Assembly (NCBI GenBank): GCA_003010405.1
Contig: PJLO01000020.1
Location: 1-40,460, forward strand
DNA: 40,460 bases
From: Acidobacteriota bacterium
GTDB taxonomy: Bacteria; Acidobacteriota; Terriglobia; Terriglobales; Acidobacteriaceae
Direction of reading: 5' to 3'
Shown here in pieces: positions 24,708-32,060 of this stretch; position 1 is the first letter of the stretch, and the number at the start of each line of letters is the position of its first letter. Below the pieces are notes generated by a model. That model was not told the DNA's origin, searched no databases, and saw only the letters and a program-made list of their open reading frames with translations. Made by a program: the position numbers and the translations under genes.

Positions 24708-25820
24708 ATGGCAGTAAGTTCCAATGCCGGGCCTGTTTCTCAGGAAACCGGGTCGATCCCTAACCGGATGCTGGCCGCCATCTATTACGGGCAGAACGAT
24801 GTACGACTGGAGAAGATTCCAGTCCCGCGCATTGGCCAGGGCGAACTGCTGGTGCGGATACATACCTGTGGAATTTGCGGCACGGACCTGAAGAAGATTT
24901 CTACAGGATCGCACTCGGCACCGCGTGTTTTCGGACATGAAATGGCTGGCGTGGTGGTGGCGCGCGGTGCGGGCGTGACCAAGTTCGCCGAGGGAGACCG
25001 TGTCATGGTCTTCCATCATATTCCGTGCGGAAAATGCTATTACTGCCAGCGCAAAGTGTTTTCGCAATGCGCGGTATATAAGCGGGTGGGCACAACAGCG
25101 GGCTTTGGCGAACCATCCGGCGGCGGCTTTTCGGAATACATCCGGGTGATGGATTGGATCGTCGAGAAGGGCGTAATCCGCATGCCGGATTCGGTAAGCT
25201 TTGAGCAGGCCTCACACATCGAACCTGTTAACACGGTGTGGAAGGGAATCGAGACGCTGGCCATTCAGCAGGGCGAGACTGTTCTTGTAATCGGACAGGG
25301 ACCAATTGGATTGCTGCTGGCAAAGCTGGCCCAACGTGCGGGAGCCAAGGTAATTACTTCCGATTTATTCCCGGAGCGGCTTACAATTGGTGTGCGATAC
25401 GGTTTAACAGATTCGATTGACTCATCTCGGAGCGACGTGGTGCAGTCGATTCGGGAGAGAACCGAAGGTCGGGGCGCTGACGCAGTGATTCTCGCAGCAG
25501 GCAGTAATTCGCTGATTCGACCGGCAATTGATGCGGCGCGTTTCGGCGGACGAGTTCTGCTATTTGCGCAGACGGTTCGCGGTGAGGTCGTGATCGACCC
25601 CGCATCAGTTTGCGTGGATGAAAAGAGATTGCTGGGTTCTTATAGTGCTTCGGTGGAACTGAATGAAGCAGTAGCGAGTTTTGTTTTCAGCGGCGAGATG
25701 GATCTAGCGGGGCTTTACAGCCATCGGTTTCCGCTAGCTCAATCGCTGGACGCTTTGCGACTAGCTGCGCATCCCCAGGCGAACACGATGAAGATCGCGA
25801 TTCAGCCGCGCGGCGTCTGA
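24708..25820 (+). CDS. Zinc-dependent alcohol dehydrogenase (hopanoid cluster, first copy)
   Basis: This medium-chain dehydrogenase of the sorbitol/threonine dehydrogenase type has 370 residues from ATG 24708, which lies 5 nt after hpnG. Catalytic zinc ligands are Cys in GICGTDLKK, His-Glu in VFGHEMAG, and Glu in HIEPV. The structural zinc loop CGKCYYCQRKVFSQC has all four cysteines. The cofactor motif is GQGPIGLLLAKLA. It has no signal peptide, and the first 20 residues are an unrelated leader. Position directly after HpnG suggests action on a hopanoid side chain, for example reduction of ribosylhopane; this is an inference. A general polyol dehydrogenase is the alternative. It is about 35% similar by eye to the next gene. 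Confidence 0.88.
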   Translation: MAVSSNAGPVSQETGSIPNRMLAAIYYGQNDVRLEKIPVPRIGQGELLVRIHTCGICGTDLKKISTGSHSAPRVFGHEMAGVVVARGAGVTKFAEGDRVMVFHHIPCGKCYYCQRKVFSQCAVYKRVGTTAGFGEPSGGGFSEYIRVMDWIVEKGVIRMPDSVSFEQASHIEPVNTVWKGIETLAIQQGETVLVIGQGPIGLLLAKLAQRAGAKVITSDLFPERLTIGVRYGLTDSIDSSRSDVVQSIRERTEGRGADAVILAAGSNSLIRPAIDAARFGGRVLLFAQTVRGEVVIDPASVCVDEKRLLGSYSASVELNEAVASFVFSGEMDLAGLYSHRFPLAQSLDALRLAAHPQANTMKIAIQPRGV

Positions 25821-25833
25821 AAAGGATAACAGA

Positions 25834-26883
25834 GTGAATGGAAAAATGACGGCAGCAGTCCTCTACGGCAAAGAGGACGTGAAGATCGAGCGAGTGGCAA
25901 TTCCCGACGTGGAGAATGGCGAAGTACTGATTCGTGTTCAGGCTGCGTTGACTTGCGGTACCGATCTGAAGGTGTACCGGCGTGGATACCATGCCAGGAT
26001 GATCGTTCCGCCGGCATTGTTCGGTCATGAATTCGCCGGAGTCATCGAGGAAACAGGTCCGGGAGTCAAGAACTTCAAAGTGGGGCAGCGCGTTGTAGCA
26101 CTGAACTCGGCTCCCTGCGGGCAGTGTTTCTACTGCAAAAAACACCAGGAGAATCTCTGCGAAGACCTGTTGTTCAACAATGGCGCTTACGCGGAGTTCA
26201 TTCGCATACCGCGTCGCATTGTTGAAGGCAACATGCTGGTAGTGCCCAAAGAGATCAGCTTTGAAACCGCGGCCTTGACCGAACCGCTGGCTTGCGTGCT
26301 GCGAGGATTGCACGAAACCGGTGTGGGCATAGGTGAAACGGTAACAGTGATCGGCGCAGGACCGATCGGGCTGATGTTCATGCAGGTAGCCCACGTTATG
26401 GGATGTGACGTTATTGCCGTGGTTAAGCACGACGAGCAGGTCCTCTCAGCCAAGCACGCCGGAGCTACTAAGGTGGTTCAGTATCCAAAGGTTTCAAATC
26501 CCATTGAGGCCGTGCGCGAACTGACGCCGGAACGTCGCGGTTCGGATGTAGTGATTGAGGCGGTGGGTCGCCCCGAAGCTTGGGAATGGGCAATCGACAT
26601 GGTGCGCAAGGGCGGTACGGTCAACCTGTTCGGCGGATGCGCCAAAGGAACCCGGGTGCAACTCAACACCGAGCGGTTGCACTACTCTGAGATTTCGCTG
26701 AAGGCTACGTTCCATCACACTCCGGATACAGTGCGCCGTGCATTTGCGCTTATTGTCGAACGCAAGATCAAGGGTGCGGACTACATTACGGGAGAGGCGC
26801 CTCTCTCAAAACTGCAAGTCGTCTTGCGCGAAATGCTGACGCGCGGTGGCGAGATCAAAACCGCCATCATTCCTGGACACTGA
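25834..26883 (+). CDS. Zinc-dependent alcohol dehydrogenase (hopanoid cluster, second copy)
   Basis: This second medium-chain dehydrogenase is complete at 349 residues from GTG 25834; ATG 25846 is the alternative. Zinc ligands are intact: Cys in LTCGTDLKV, His-Glu in LFGHEFAG and Glu in LTEPLACV. The structural loop CGQCFYCKKHQENLC has its four cysteines. The cofactor-binding GAGPIGLMFMQVA follows, and then FGGCAKGT and LKATFHHTPDTVRRAFALI. The two dehydrogenases differ enough to be old duplicates rather than a recent tandem copy, so they may catalyse different steps or form a heteromer. It is 13 nt after the first copy and 14 nt before hpnC, tightly within the hopanoid operon. Confidence 0.88.
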   Translation: MNGKMTAAVLYGKEDVKIERVAIPDVENGEVLIRVQAALTCGTDLKVYRRGYHARMIVPPALFGHEFAGVIEETGPGVKNFKVGQRVVALNSAPCGQCFYCKKHQENLCEDLLFNNGAYAEFIRIPRRIVEGNMLVVPKEISFETAALTEPLACVLRGLHETGVGIGETVTVIGAGPIGLMFMQVAHVMGCDVIAVVKHDEQVLSAKHAGATKVVQYPKVSNPIEAVRELTPERRGSDVVIEAVGRPEAWEWAIDMVRKGGTVNLFGGCAKGTRVQLNTERLHYSEISLKATFHHTPDTVRRAFALIVERKIKGADYITGEAPLSKLQVVLREMLTRGGEIKTAIIPGH

Positions 26884-26897
26884 TAAGGGATTTACTA

Positions 26898-27917
26898 TTG
26901 ACGTCATTTGTGCCCAGCAATCATTCGAGCGAGGGAAGTCCTGCGGTTGCCAGTCACGACTGTAACAAGGAACTGCTGGTACGCGGTTGGTCCAGTTTGC
27001 CGCCGGAGTATGCCATCCCATCTGTCGCGCCTTCGCTCGAAGACGCGCGCAGTTATTGCATGAGGCTGGCTACCACGCATTATGAGAATTTTTCGGTTGC
27101 GACATGGTTCTTGCCGAAGCGCCTGCATCAACATTTCTTCAATGTTTATGCATATTGCCGCATTTCAGACGATCTGGGCGATGAGGTTGGCGACAATCAG
27201 GTTTCATTGGCGCTGCTCGACCGCTGGGAGCAGGAGCTGGATGCAACGTACAACGCGCTCGACGGCGCAGGCGATGCATCTGCCGTGCGGCATCCTGTGT
27301 TCGTAGCGCTTGCGGACACGATTCGCACCTGCGCAATTCCCAGGCACGAGTTCGGCGATCTTCTCACGGCATTTCGTCAGGATCAAAACATTACACGTTA
27401 CGAAACTTTTGCGGATCTGCTGGGGTACTGCAAGAACTCCGCGAATCCCGTCGGCCATCTGGTTCTTTATCTTTGCGGATACAACGATGATGCGCGCCAG
27501 CAACTTTCCGATTACACCTGCACTGCTTTGCAACTCGCGAATTTCTGGCAGGACGTTTCCGTTGATTGGAAAAAAGGTCGCGTTTATCTGCCTCTCGAAG
27601 ATCTTCGCCGTTTTGGCGTGAGCGAAGGTCAGATTTCAGAGGGAAGGTTTAACAGTCAGTTTCGCGACTTGATGCGATTCGAAGTGGAGCGGGCCCGCGA
27701 GTGGTTCGAGCTGGGCCTGCCGCTGGTGAAGATGGTGAATCGCTCGCTTGCGCTGGATCTCGAACTGTTCAGTCGTGGAGGCCTTGCAATACTGCAGGCG
27801 ATCGAGAAACAGGACTACAACGTGCTCTCACGTCGTCCAAGTCTGAGCAAGCTTCGCAAGATCGACTTAGCGTTCCGTGCGCTTGCTGGCAGGATCGCTT
27901 TGGGGAAAGTTGGGTGA
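26898..27917 (+). CDS. hpnC: Squalene-forming enzyme HpnC
   Basis: This member of the squalene/phytoene synthase family converts presqualene diphosphate to hydroxysqualene in the HpnCDE route. It begins at TTG 26898 with aaggga 7 nt upstream. It has 339 residues with a first Asp-rich motif SDDLGDE (Asp91, Asp92, Asp95, Glu96), the CGYNDDARQQLSDYTCTALQLANF region, and a second Asp-rich motif NFWQDVSVDWKKGRVYLP. About 45 N-terminal residues precede the family domain. The stop overlaps the hpnD GTG (GTGA). Adjacent hpnD and hpnE support the three-enzyme route. Confidence 0.94.
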   Translation: MTSFVPSNHSSEGSPAVASHDCNKELLVRGWSSLPPEYAIPSVAPSLEDARSYCMRLATTHYENFSVATWFLPKRLHQHFFNVYAYCRISDDLGDEVGDNQVSLALLDRWEQELDATYNALDGAGDASAVRHPVFVALADTIRTCAIPRHEFGDLLTAFRQDQNITRYETFADLLGYCKNSANPVGHLVLYLCGYNDDARQQLSDYTCTALQLANFWQDVSVDWKKGRVYLPLEDLRRFGVSEGQISEGRFNSQFRDLMRFEVERAREWFELGLPLVKMVNRSLALDLELFSRGGLAILQAIEKQDYNVLSRRPSLSKLRKIDLAFRALAGRIALGKVG

Positions 27918-28822
27918 GTGCCACCATGCAACATGCCGAGCGACGGTTGACGACCGCCTACAGCGTTTGCCGCCATATAGCGCGTACATCGGCGAAAAAT
28001 TTCTATTACGGATTTATGTTGCTGCCGGCACAGAAGCGCGATGCGCTGAGCGCCGTCTACGCTTTCATGCGTCATGCCGACGACCTGAGCGACGATCCAG
28101 GGATGCAACCGGGCGAGCGACGGGCAAAACTTGCTGATTTCATCAATTCCTATCATCAAGTACTGGAAAGCGGACGCACGGATGATCCGGTCTTGCTCGC
28201 TCTGCGCGATTCGCAGCAACGCTTTGAAATTCCAACGGAGTTGCTCGATAAACTGGTGGCGGGTACGGGAATGGATGTGCGCGAGGATGGAGAGCCAGCC
28301 GCTGGTCCGCTGGTCGTCTACCGCAGCTTCGACGAACTCTACGATTACTGCTATCACGTTGCTTCGGTTGTTGGCCTGGTTTGTATTCGCATATTCGGAT
28401 ATCGCGATCCCGCAGCCGAGCAGCATGCTGAGCATCTCGGTATAGCGTTCCAGCTTACGAACATTCTGCGCGATGTAAAAGAGGACGCAGCAATGGCTCG
28501 CGTCTATCTTCCGCAGGAGGATCTGGAGCGTTTCGGCGTGAGCGCTGAAGAGTTGGGTTCTGGCGTTCCGCTGGAAAACCTGCGGCCACTGCTGGCGTTT
28601 GAGGCTGCGCGAGCCCGCGAATTCTACATTTCGGCCGAGCGCCTGTTACCGCTCATCGACGAGGTCAGCCAACCCGCGCTGTGGGCCATGGTGGAGATTT
28701 ATCGCGGCATTCTCGACCGTATCGAACTCAGGCAGTTCGATGTTTATTCCGAGCGCGTGCGTCTCTCTTTGGCGGACAAACTCAAGGTGCTCGCGAAGGG
28801 ATTCAGAAAGAGACTTTTGTGA
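27914..28822 (+). CDS. hpnD: Presqualene diphosphate synthase HpnD
   Basis: HpnD condenses two farnesyl diphosphates to presqualene diphosphate. It is 302 residues from GTG 27914, which overlaps the hpnC stop; ATG 27926 is an alternative 12 nt later. Signatures are FYYGFMLLPAQKRDALSAVYAFMRH-type sequence near 30-54, the first Asp-rich motif ADDLSDD (about 55-61), YCYHVASVVGLVCIRIFGY, and the second motif NILRDVKEDAAMARVYLP. Compared with HpnC it keeps a full catalytic set. It is translationally coupled to both neighbours, so equimolar HpnC, HpnD and HpnE is likely. Confidence 0.95.
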   Translation: MSATMQHAERRLTTAYSVCRHIARTSAKNFYYGFMLLPAQKRDALSAVYAFMRHADDLSDDPGMQPGERRAKLADFINSYHQVLESGRTDDPVLLALRDSQQRFEIPTELLDKLVAGTGMDVREDGEPAAGPLVVYRSFDELYDYCYHVASVVGLVCIRIFGYRDPAAEQHAEHLGIAFQLTNILRDVKEDAAMARVYLPQEDLERFGVSAEELGSGVPLENLRPLLAFEAARAREFYISAERLLPLIDEVSQPALWAMVEIYRGILDRIELRQFDVYSERVRLSLADKLKVLAKGFRKRLL

Positions 28823-30249
28823 GTGGCTTGGCTGGAGAGAGTGGATCGAATCCAAACTATCCGAGTGTAGGCATTATCGGCGGTGGTCTCGCTGGACTAG
28901 CGGCTGCCTGTGCGCTGGCTGACGCTCGGTACAAAGTTACGCTTTTTGAGCAGCGATCATGCCTTGGCGGCCGCGCTTCCTCCTTTGCGCATCCAGGCAC
29001 GGGCGAGTTAATTGATAATTGCCAGCATGTTCTGCTTGGCTGCTGCACCAACTTGCGCAACTTTTATCATCGGCTTGGTGTCGAGGGCAAAGTTCGTTGG
29101 TATAAGCGCATTACTTTCATTGAGCCTGGTGGCCGCTCCAGCTACATTGAACCGTCATTTCTGCCCGCTCCGTTCCATACGGGATTTTCGTTTGCTCGAT
29201 TTAAGCTGCTTTCCCTTAAAGATAAGCTCGGAATCGTGCGCGCCCTGCTCTCGTTGCTCGGCAGAGTGCCTGAAGATAGCAGCGATGACTTTCTCTCCTG
29301 GTTGCGGCGGACCGGGCAGACACAGGCTGCTATCGACCGTTTCTGGGCTCCGGTGCTGATCAGCAGTTTGAATGAGGAACTGGATAAGTCCTCGGTCAAA
29401 TACGCCGCGTTTGTGTTTCGCGAAGCCTTTCTGAAATCCGCCGAAGCTGGAATGATGGGCATACCTACGGCTCCGCTTTCTGAACTCTATGGCGTTGCCG
29501 CAGAGTACATTCGGGCGCGCGGAGGCGAGGTTCTACTGCGCAGCGGAGTTGATGCGGTGTCTCTTGATGACAGGACAGCAAGAGTGCGCTCGAACGACCG
29601 TGAGTATAGCTTTGACTATGTGATCAGCGCGATTCCGCACCATGCTCTCAGGAGCATTTTGCCGCAGGGGCCAGAGAGCGAAGAACTGCAACGGAAAGTA
29701 AGTCATCTTCAAACGGTGCCCATAACCGGAATACATCTCTGGTTCGACCGTGAGATCACGGCTCTGGAGCACGCCTCACTACTCGACCGGAATATCCAGT
29801 GGATGTTTCAAAAATCGAAAATTCTTACTCGCCTTGCAGGTCAGAATGGTGCTTCCGGCAGCTATTTGGAACTTCTGGTTAGCTCATCGAAAAACTTGCT
29901 GAAGATGAGCCGTGCTGAAATTATCGACCTTGCTGTCAAAGAGTTGACTGAGTTTTTCCCAACTGTACGCGAAGCGCGGCTGGTGAACGCTACCGTGGTT
30001 AAGGAAGTTCGCGCAACCTTTGCTCCAGCGCCTCTCAGCGACCGGTTCCGACTGTCTCCTCTCAGCCCCTGGCCGCGATTGTTTCTTAGCGGCGACTGGA
30101 CCGCTACGGGTTGGCCTTCCACCATGGAAGGTGCGATACGCGCTGGATATCTCGCGGCAGAAGCTCTCTCCAGAGCGGCTGGACACTCGCATCGATTTAT
30201 TGTTCCCGATCTTGAGCCGCGGGGGCTGATGCGTTTCTTAACACCTTAG
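28819..30249 (+). CDS. hpnE: Hydroxysqualene dehydroxylase HpnE
   Basis: This FAD-dependent amine-oxidase/desaturase-like protein reduces hydroxysqualene to squalene, completing the HpnCDE route. GTG 28819 overlaps the hpnD stop (GTGA) and gives 476 residues. The dinucleotide-binding motif GIIGGGLAGLAAACALAD is near residues 18-35, followed by KVTLFEQRSCLGGRASSF. Near the C terminus RLFLSGDWTATGWPSTMEGA, which contacts FAD, ends the family domain. It is the last gene of the hopanoid operon; the next gene has its own leader. Confidence 0.95.
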   Translation: MSGLAGESGSNPNYPSVGIIGGGLAGLAAACALADARYKVTLFEQRSCLGGRASSFAHPGTGELIDNCQHVLLGCCTNLRNFYHRLGVEGKVRWYKRITFIEPGGRSSYIEPSFLPAPFHTGFSFARFKLLSLKDKLGIVRALLSLLGRVPEDSSDDFLSWLRRTGQTQAAIDRFWAPVLISSLNEELDKSSVKYAAFVFREAFLKSAEAGMMGIPTAPLSELYGVAAEYIRARGGEVLLRSGVDAVSLDDRTARVRSNDREYSFDYVISAIPHHALRSILPQGPESEELQRKVSHLQTVPITGIHLWFDREITALEHASLLDRNIQWMFQKSKILTRLAGQNGASGSYLELLVSSSKNLLKMSRAEIIDLAVKELTEFFPTVREARLVNATVVKEVRATFAPAPLSDRFRLSPLSPWPRLFLSGDWTATGWPSTMEGAIRAGYLAAEALSRAAGHSHRFIVPDLEPRGLMRFLTP

Positions 30250-30361
30250 TCCGAGGATAGGTGAATTCGTGTAATTTCTGACCCGGCGAGGAAAAGCTAC
30301 CTTAAGGTGTCTCTTATTCCATTCTGGATAGCCCTCGATCCAGGGTTGCTGGAGTGGCACG

Positions 30362-30390
30362 CCTCCTGCATAGATACGAATAGCAGGAGG
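30362..30390 (+). promoter_or_regulatory. Hairpin whose 3' arm contains the Shine-Dalgarno of the next gene
   Basis: cctcctgc (30362-30369) pairs perfectly with gcaggagg (30383-30390) around a 13-nt loop. The right arm contains the GGAGG ribosome site for the ATG at 30397, six nucleotides downstream. In the closed form the ribosome site is hidden, a design seen in RNA thermometers and other translational switches. Confidence 0.55.
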
Positions 30391-30396
30391 AACACC

Positions 30397-30858
30397 ATGA
30401 AGAAGACTTTCGCGCTCGGTACAATGCTGCTTAGCTGCTGTCTTGTTGCTGTTGGACAGGACTACGGCCAACAGTCGACTCCATCCTCAACCTCACAGAA
30501 CCAGACAGGCCAGGGCCAGACAAGTCAAGGCCAGAGTTCGTCAATGCCAGATACAAGCAGTTCCGGGCAGATGGCGAGCGAATCCAGGAAAACCATCCAG
30601 GGCTGCCTTAGCCAGTCGGCGGACGGCAATTTCATGCTCGCCGATCAGTCGGGAAAAAACTTCCAGTTGAAAGGGGATACATCGCAACTCAGCAGCTTAA
30701 TCGGCAAGGAAGTCCGCCTGCGCGGTACGGCCATGGCTGGGACCGAAGCGGGTGCCAGCTCTATGTCGGGGTCCTCGTCCTCGGCCACGACTCCCCAGAT
30801 GCAATTCAGTGTCAGCGACGTTCATAAAGTGTCGGACACGTGCCCAACTTCAAAGTAA
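30397..30858 (+). CDS. Small secreted protein with Gln/Ser-rich linker and OB-like domain, function unknown
   Basis: ATG 30397 with GGAGG six nucleotides upstream gives 153 residues. A signal peptide (MKKTFALGTMLLSCCLVAVG) is followed by a low-complexity Gln/Ser/Gly/Thr stretch to about residue 60. Then comes a compact domain starting TIQGCLSQSADGNFMLADQS with KNFQLKGDTSQLSSLIGKEVRLRGTAM, which looks like a small beta-rich (DUF5818-like) fold, and a short SDVHKVSDTC C-terminal end. Two cysteines (in QGCL and DTC) could form a disulfide. I do not know its role. It is separate from the hopanoid operon and ends just before a strong hairpin. Confidence 0.75.
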   Translation: MKKTFALGTMLLSCCLVAVGQDYGQQSTPSSTSQNQTGQGQTSQGQSSSMPDTSSSGQMASESRKTIQGCLSQSADGNFMLADQSGKNFQLKGDTSQLSSLIGKEVRLRGTAMAGTEAGASSMSGSSSSATTPQMQFSVSDVHKVSDTCPTSK

Positions 30859-30867
30859 ACCGACGAA

Positions 30868-30897
30868 AATAGGGCTGCCCGGCAGGGCAGCCCTATT
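30868..30897. terminator. Bidirectional hairpin terminator
   Basis: aatagggctgccc (30868-30880) pairs perfectly with gggcagccctatt (30885-30897) around the loop ggca. It lies 10 nt after the small secreted-protein stop and before the convergent cold-shock gene stop at 30949. Flanking A and T residues on both sides would let it terminate transcription from either direction. Confidence 0.75.
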
Positions 30898-30948
30898 ACC
30901 TAATCTCTCAAAATCTCTCAAAGCCGAATTCTTAGATTCCGCTTGAAC

Positions 30949-31158
30949 TCAGGCTACTTTCATCACATTTCCGGCCTGTGGACCTTTCTGGCCCTCCACG
31001 ATTTCAAATTCGACCTGATCGCCCTCTTGAAGGCTTTTGTAACCTTCGTTGGTGATCGCGCTGTAATGAACGAACACATCTGGACCATCATCACGTCCGA
31101 TGAATCCAAATCCTTTGGCGTTGTTGAACCACTTCACCGTTCCCTTGAGACGTGCCAC
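30949..31158 (-). CDS. Cold shock protein (CspA family)
   Basis: This 69-residue single-domain RNA-binding protein of the cold-shock family acts as an RNA chaperone. RNP1 [10 protein letters not shown] and RNP2 VFVHYSAI are intact, along with the typical [15 protein letters not shown] start and [11 protein letters not shown] end. The start codon is GTG at 31158 with GGAGG seven nucleotides upstream. A leader of about 120 nt, with a TTGACA/GACAAT promoter and two competing hairpins next to the ribosome site, resembles the long leaders known from cspA genes. It is monocistronic and convergent with the small secreted protein. Confidence 0.95.
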   Translation of the reverse strand: MARLKGTVKWFNNAKGFGFIGRDDGPDVFVHYSAITNEGYKSLQEGDQVEFEIVEGQKGPQAGNVMKVA

Positions 31159-31170
31159 TTACTTTCCTCC

Positions 31171-31203
31171 GAGCGTCTTGCTGTCGGCAATCCGCCGACG
31201 CTC
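31171..31203 (-). promoter_or_regulatory. Alternative hairpins in the cold-shock-protein leader
   Basis: Read on the minus strand, gtcggc (31199-31194) can pair with gccgac (31188-31183). Alternatively gagcgtc (31203-31197) can pair with gacgctc (31177-31171). The two stems share nucleotides 31197-31199, so they exclude each other. The second stem ends directly before the GGAGG ribosome site. This could be a temperature-dependent switch, by analogy with cspA leaders. Confidence 0.45.
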
Positions 31204-31284
31204 TCTAGCGGCGCAAACCTCGCGAAGTTCAGTTTTCGATCAAGCGCTGCTGAACGACTTGGGTCGACCCCGTTGTGACTGCAG

Positions 31285-31313
31285 ATTGTCCATCACTTTT
31301 GCCGGGTTGTCAA
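31285..31313 (-). promoter_or_regulatory. Candidate sigma-70 promoter of the cold-shock gene
   Basis: On the minus strand a perfect TTGACA (31313-31308) is followed after 17 nt by GACAAT (31290-31285). A start near 31278 gives a leader of about 120 nt before the GTG at 31158. Confidence 0.55.
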
Positions 31314-31367
31314 TATGGTACATAGTTGGAACACCTTATTTCGTAATTCCGGTGAGATACGGCGAAC

Positions 31368-32015
31368 TTACTTTTGTTTGCTGGTTTTCCTGCCACCGGT
31401 GAGATGAAATTTCTGAGCAGCCCAAAGCACTCCCGCTATCGCTTTGCCGTCGTGCAACTTCCCGCTCATCACCCACTGCACAGCTTTACTCAGAGGAACC
31501 AGCTTGCAGGTAATAAATTCGTCTTCTTCCGGAGCAGCTTTGCCCTTGCGCAGATCGCGAGCTGCGAATACGGTCATGGTCTCTTCGAGAAAGCCTGGGC
31601 TTGGGTAATAGAACAGAGCTGGTATCCACTCCGATGCGGAATAGCCTGTTTCTTCGACCAGTTCGCGTTTTGCCGCCGTGAGCGCATCCTCTCCCTCGTC
31701 GATGTGTCCGGCGGGGAGTTCCCAGAGATCTTGTTTCGCTGCATAGCGGTACTGCCGAATGAGCAGGACTGATGGCTCGCTCTTGCGCTCATCGAGCGCG
31801 AGAACTACTACAGAGCCAGGGTGCCGGATTACGTCTCGGCGAACCTTCGCACCCGAGGGTTCGATCACTTCATCGGTTGTGACCTGGAAATTGGGCGCCA
31901 CGTGCACAACGGTGGAAGATATTACCTTCACAGGTTTCTGTTTGCTTGCCGTCGCTTTCTTTGCAGAGGTCTTTGCGGAACTCTTGCGAGCAATCTTCTT
32001 GCTTGTCTTCACCAT
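31368..32015 (-). CDS. NUDIX hydrolase (ADP-ribose pyrophosphatase-like) with Lys/Ala-rich tails
   Basis: The NUDIX box G-x5-E-x7-REL-x-EE-x-GY is readable as GHIDEGEDALTAAKRELVEE with TGYS after it (about residues 102-125). Preceding IRQYRYAAKQDLWELPAG and following LFYYPSPGFLEETMTVFAA indicate the ADP-ribose/NDP-sugar pyrophosphatase subgroup, which splits nucleoside diphosphate sugars in the cytoplasm. ATG 32015 is preferred over 32030. The first 30 residues (KKIARKSSAKTSAKKATASK...) and the last nine (GRKTSKQK-like) are very rich in Lys, Ala, Ser and Thr, like bacterial histone-H1 tails, which is unusual for the family. It is transcribed divergently from the DUF2520 gene. Confidence 0.9.
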   Translation of the reverse strand: MVKTSKKIARKSSAKTSAKKATASKQKPVKVISSTVVHVAPNFQVTTDEVIEPSGAKVRRDVIRHPGSVVVLALDERKSEPSVLLIRQYRYAAKQDLWELPAGHIDEGEDALTAAKRELVEETGYSASEWIPALFYYPSPGFLEETMTVFAARDLRKGKAAPEEDEFITCKLVPLSKAVQWVMSGKLHDGKAIAGVLWAAQKFHLTGGRKTSKQK

Positions 32016-32060
32016 GCCGTAACTATACAAAAGCAGGAATCACCGTGCTACTCTGCTTTT

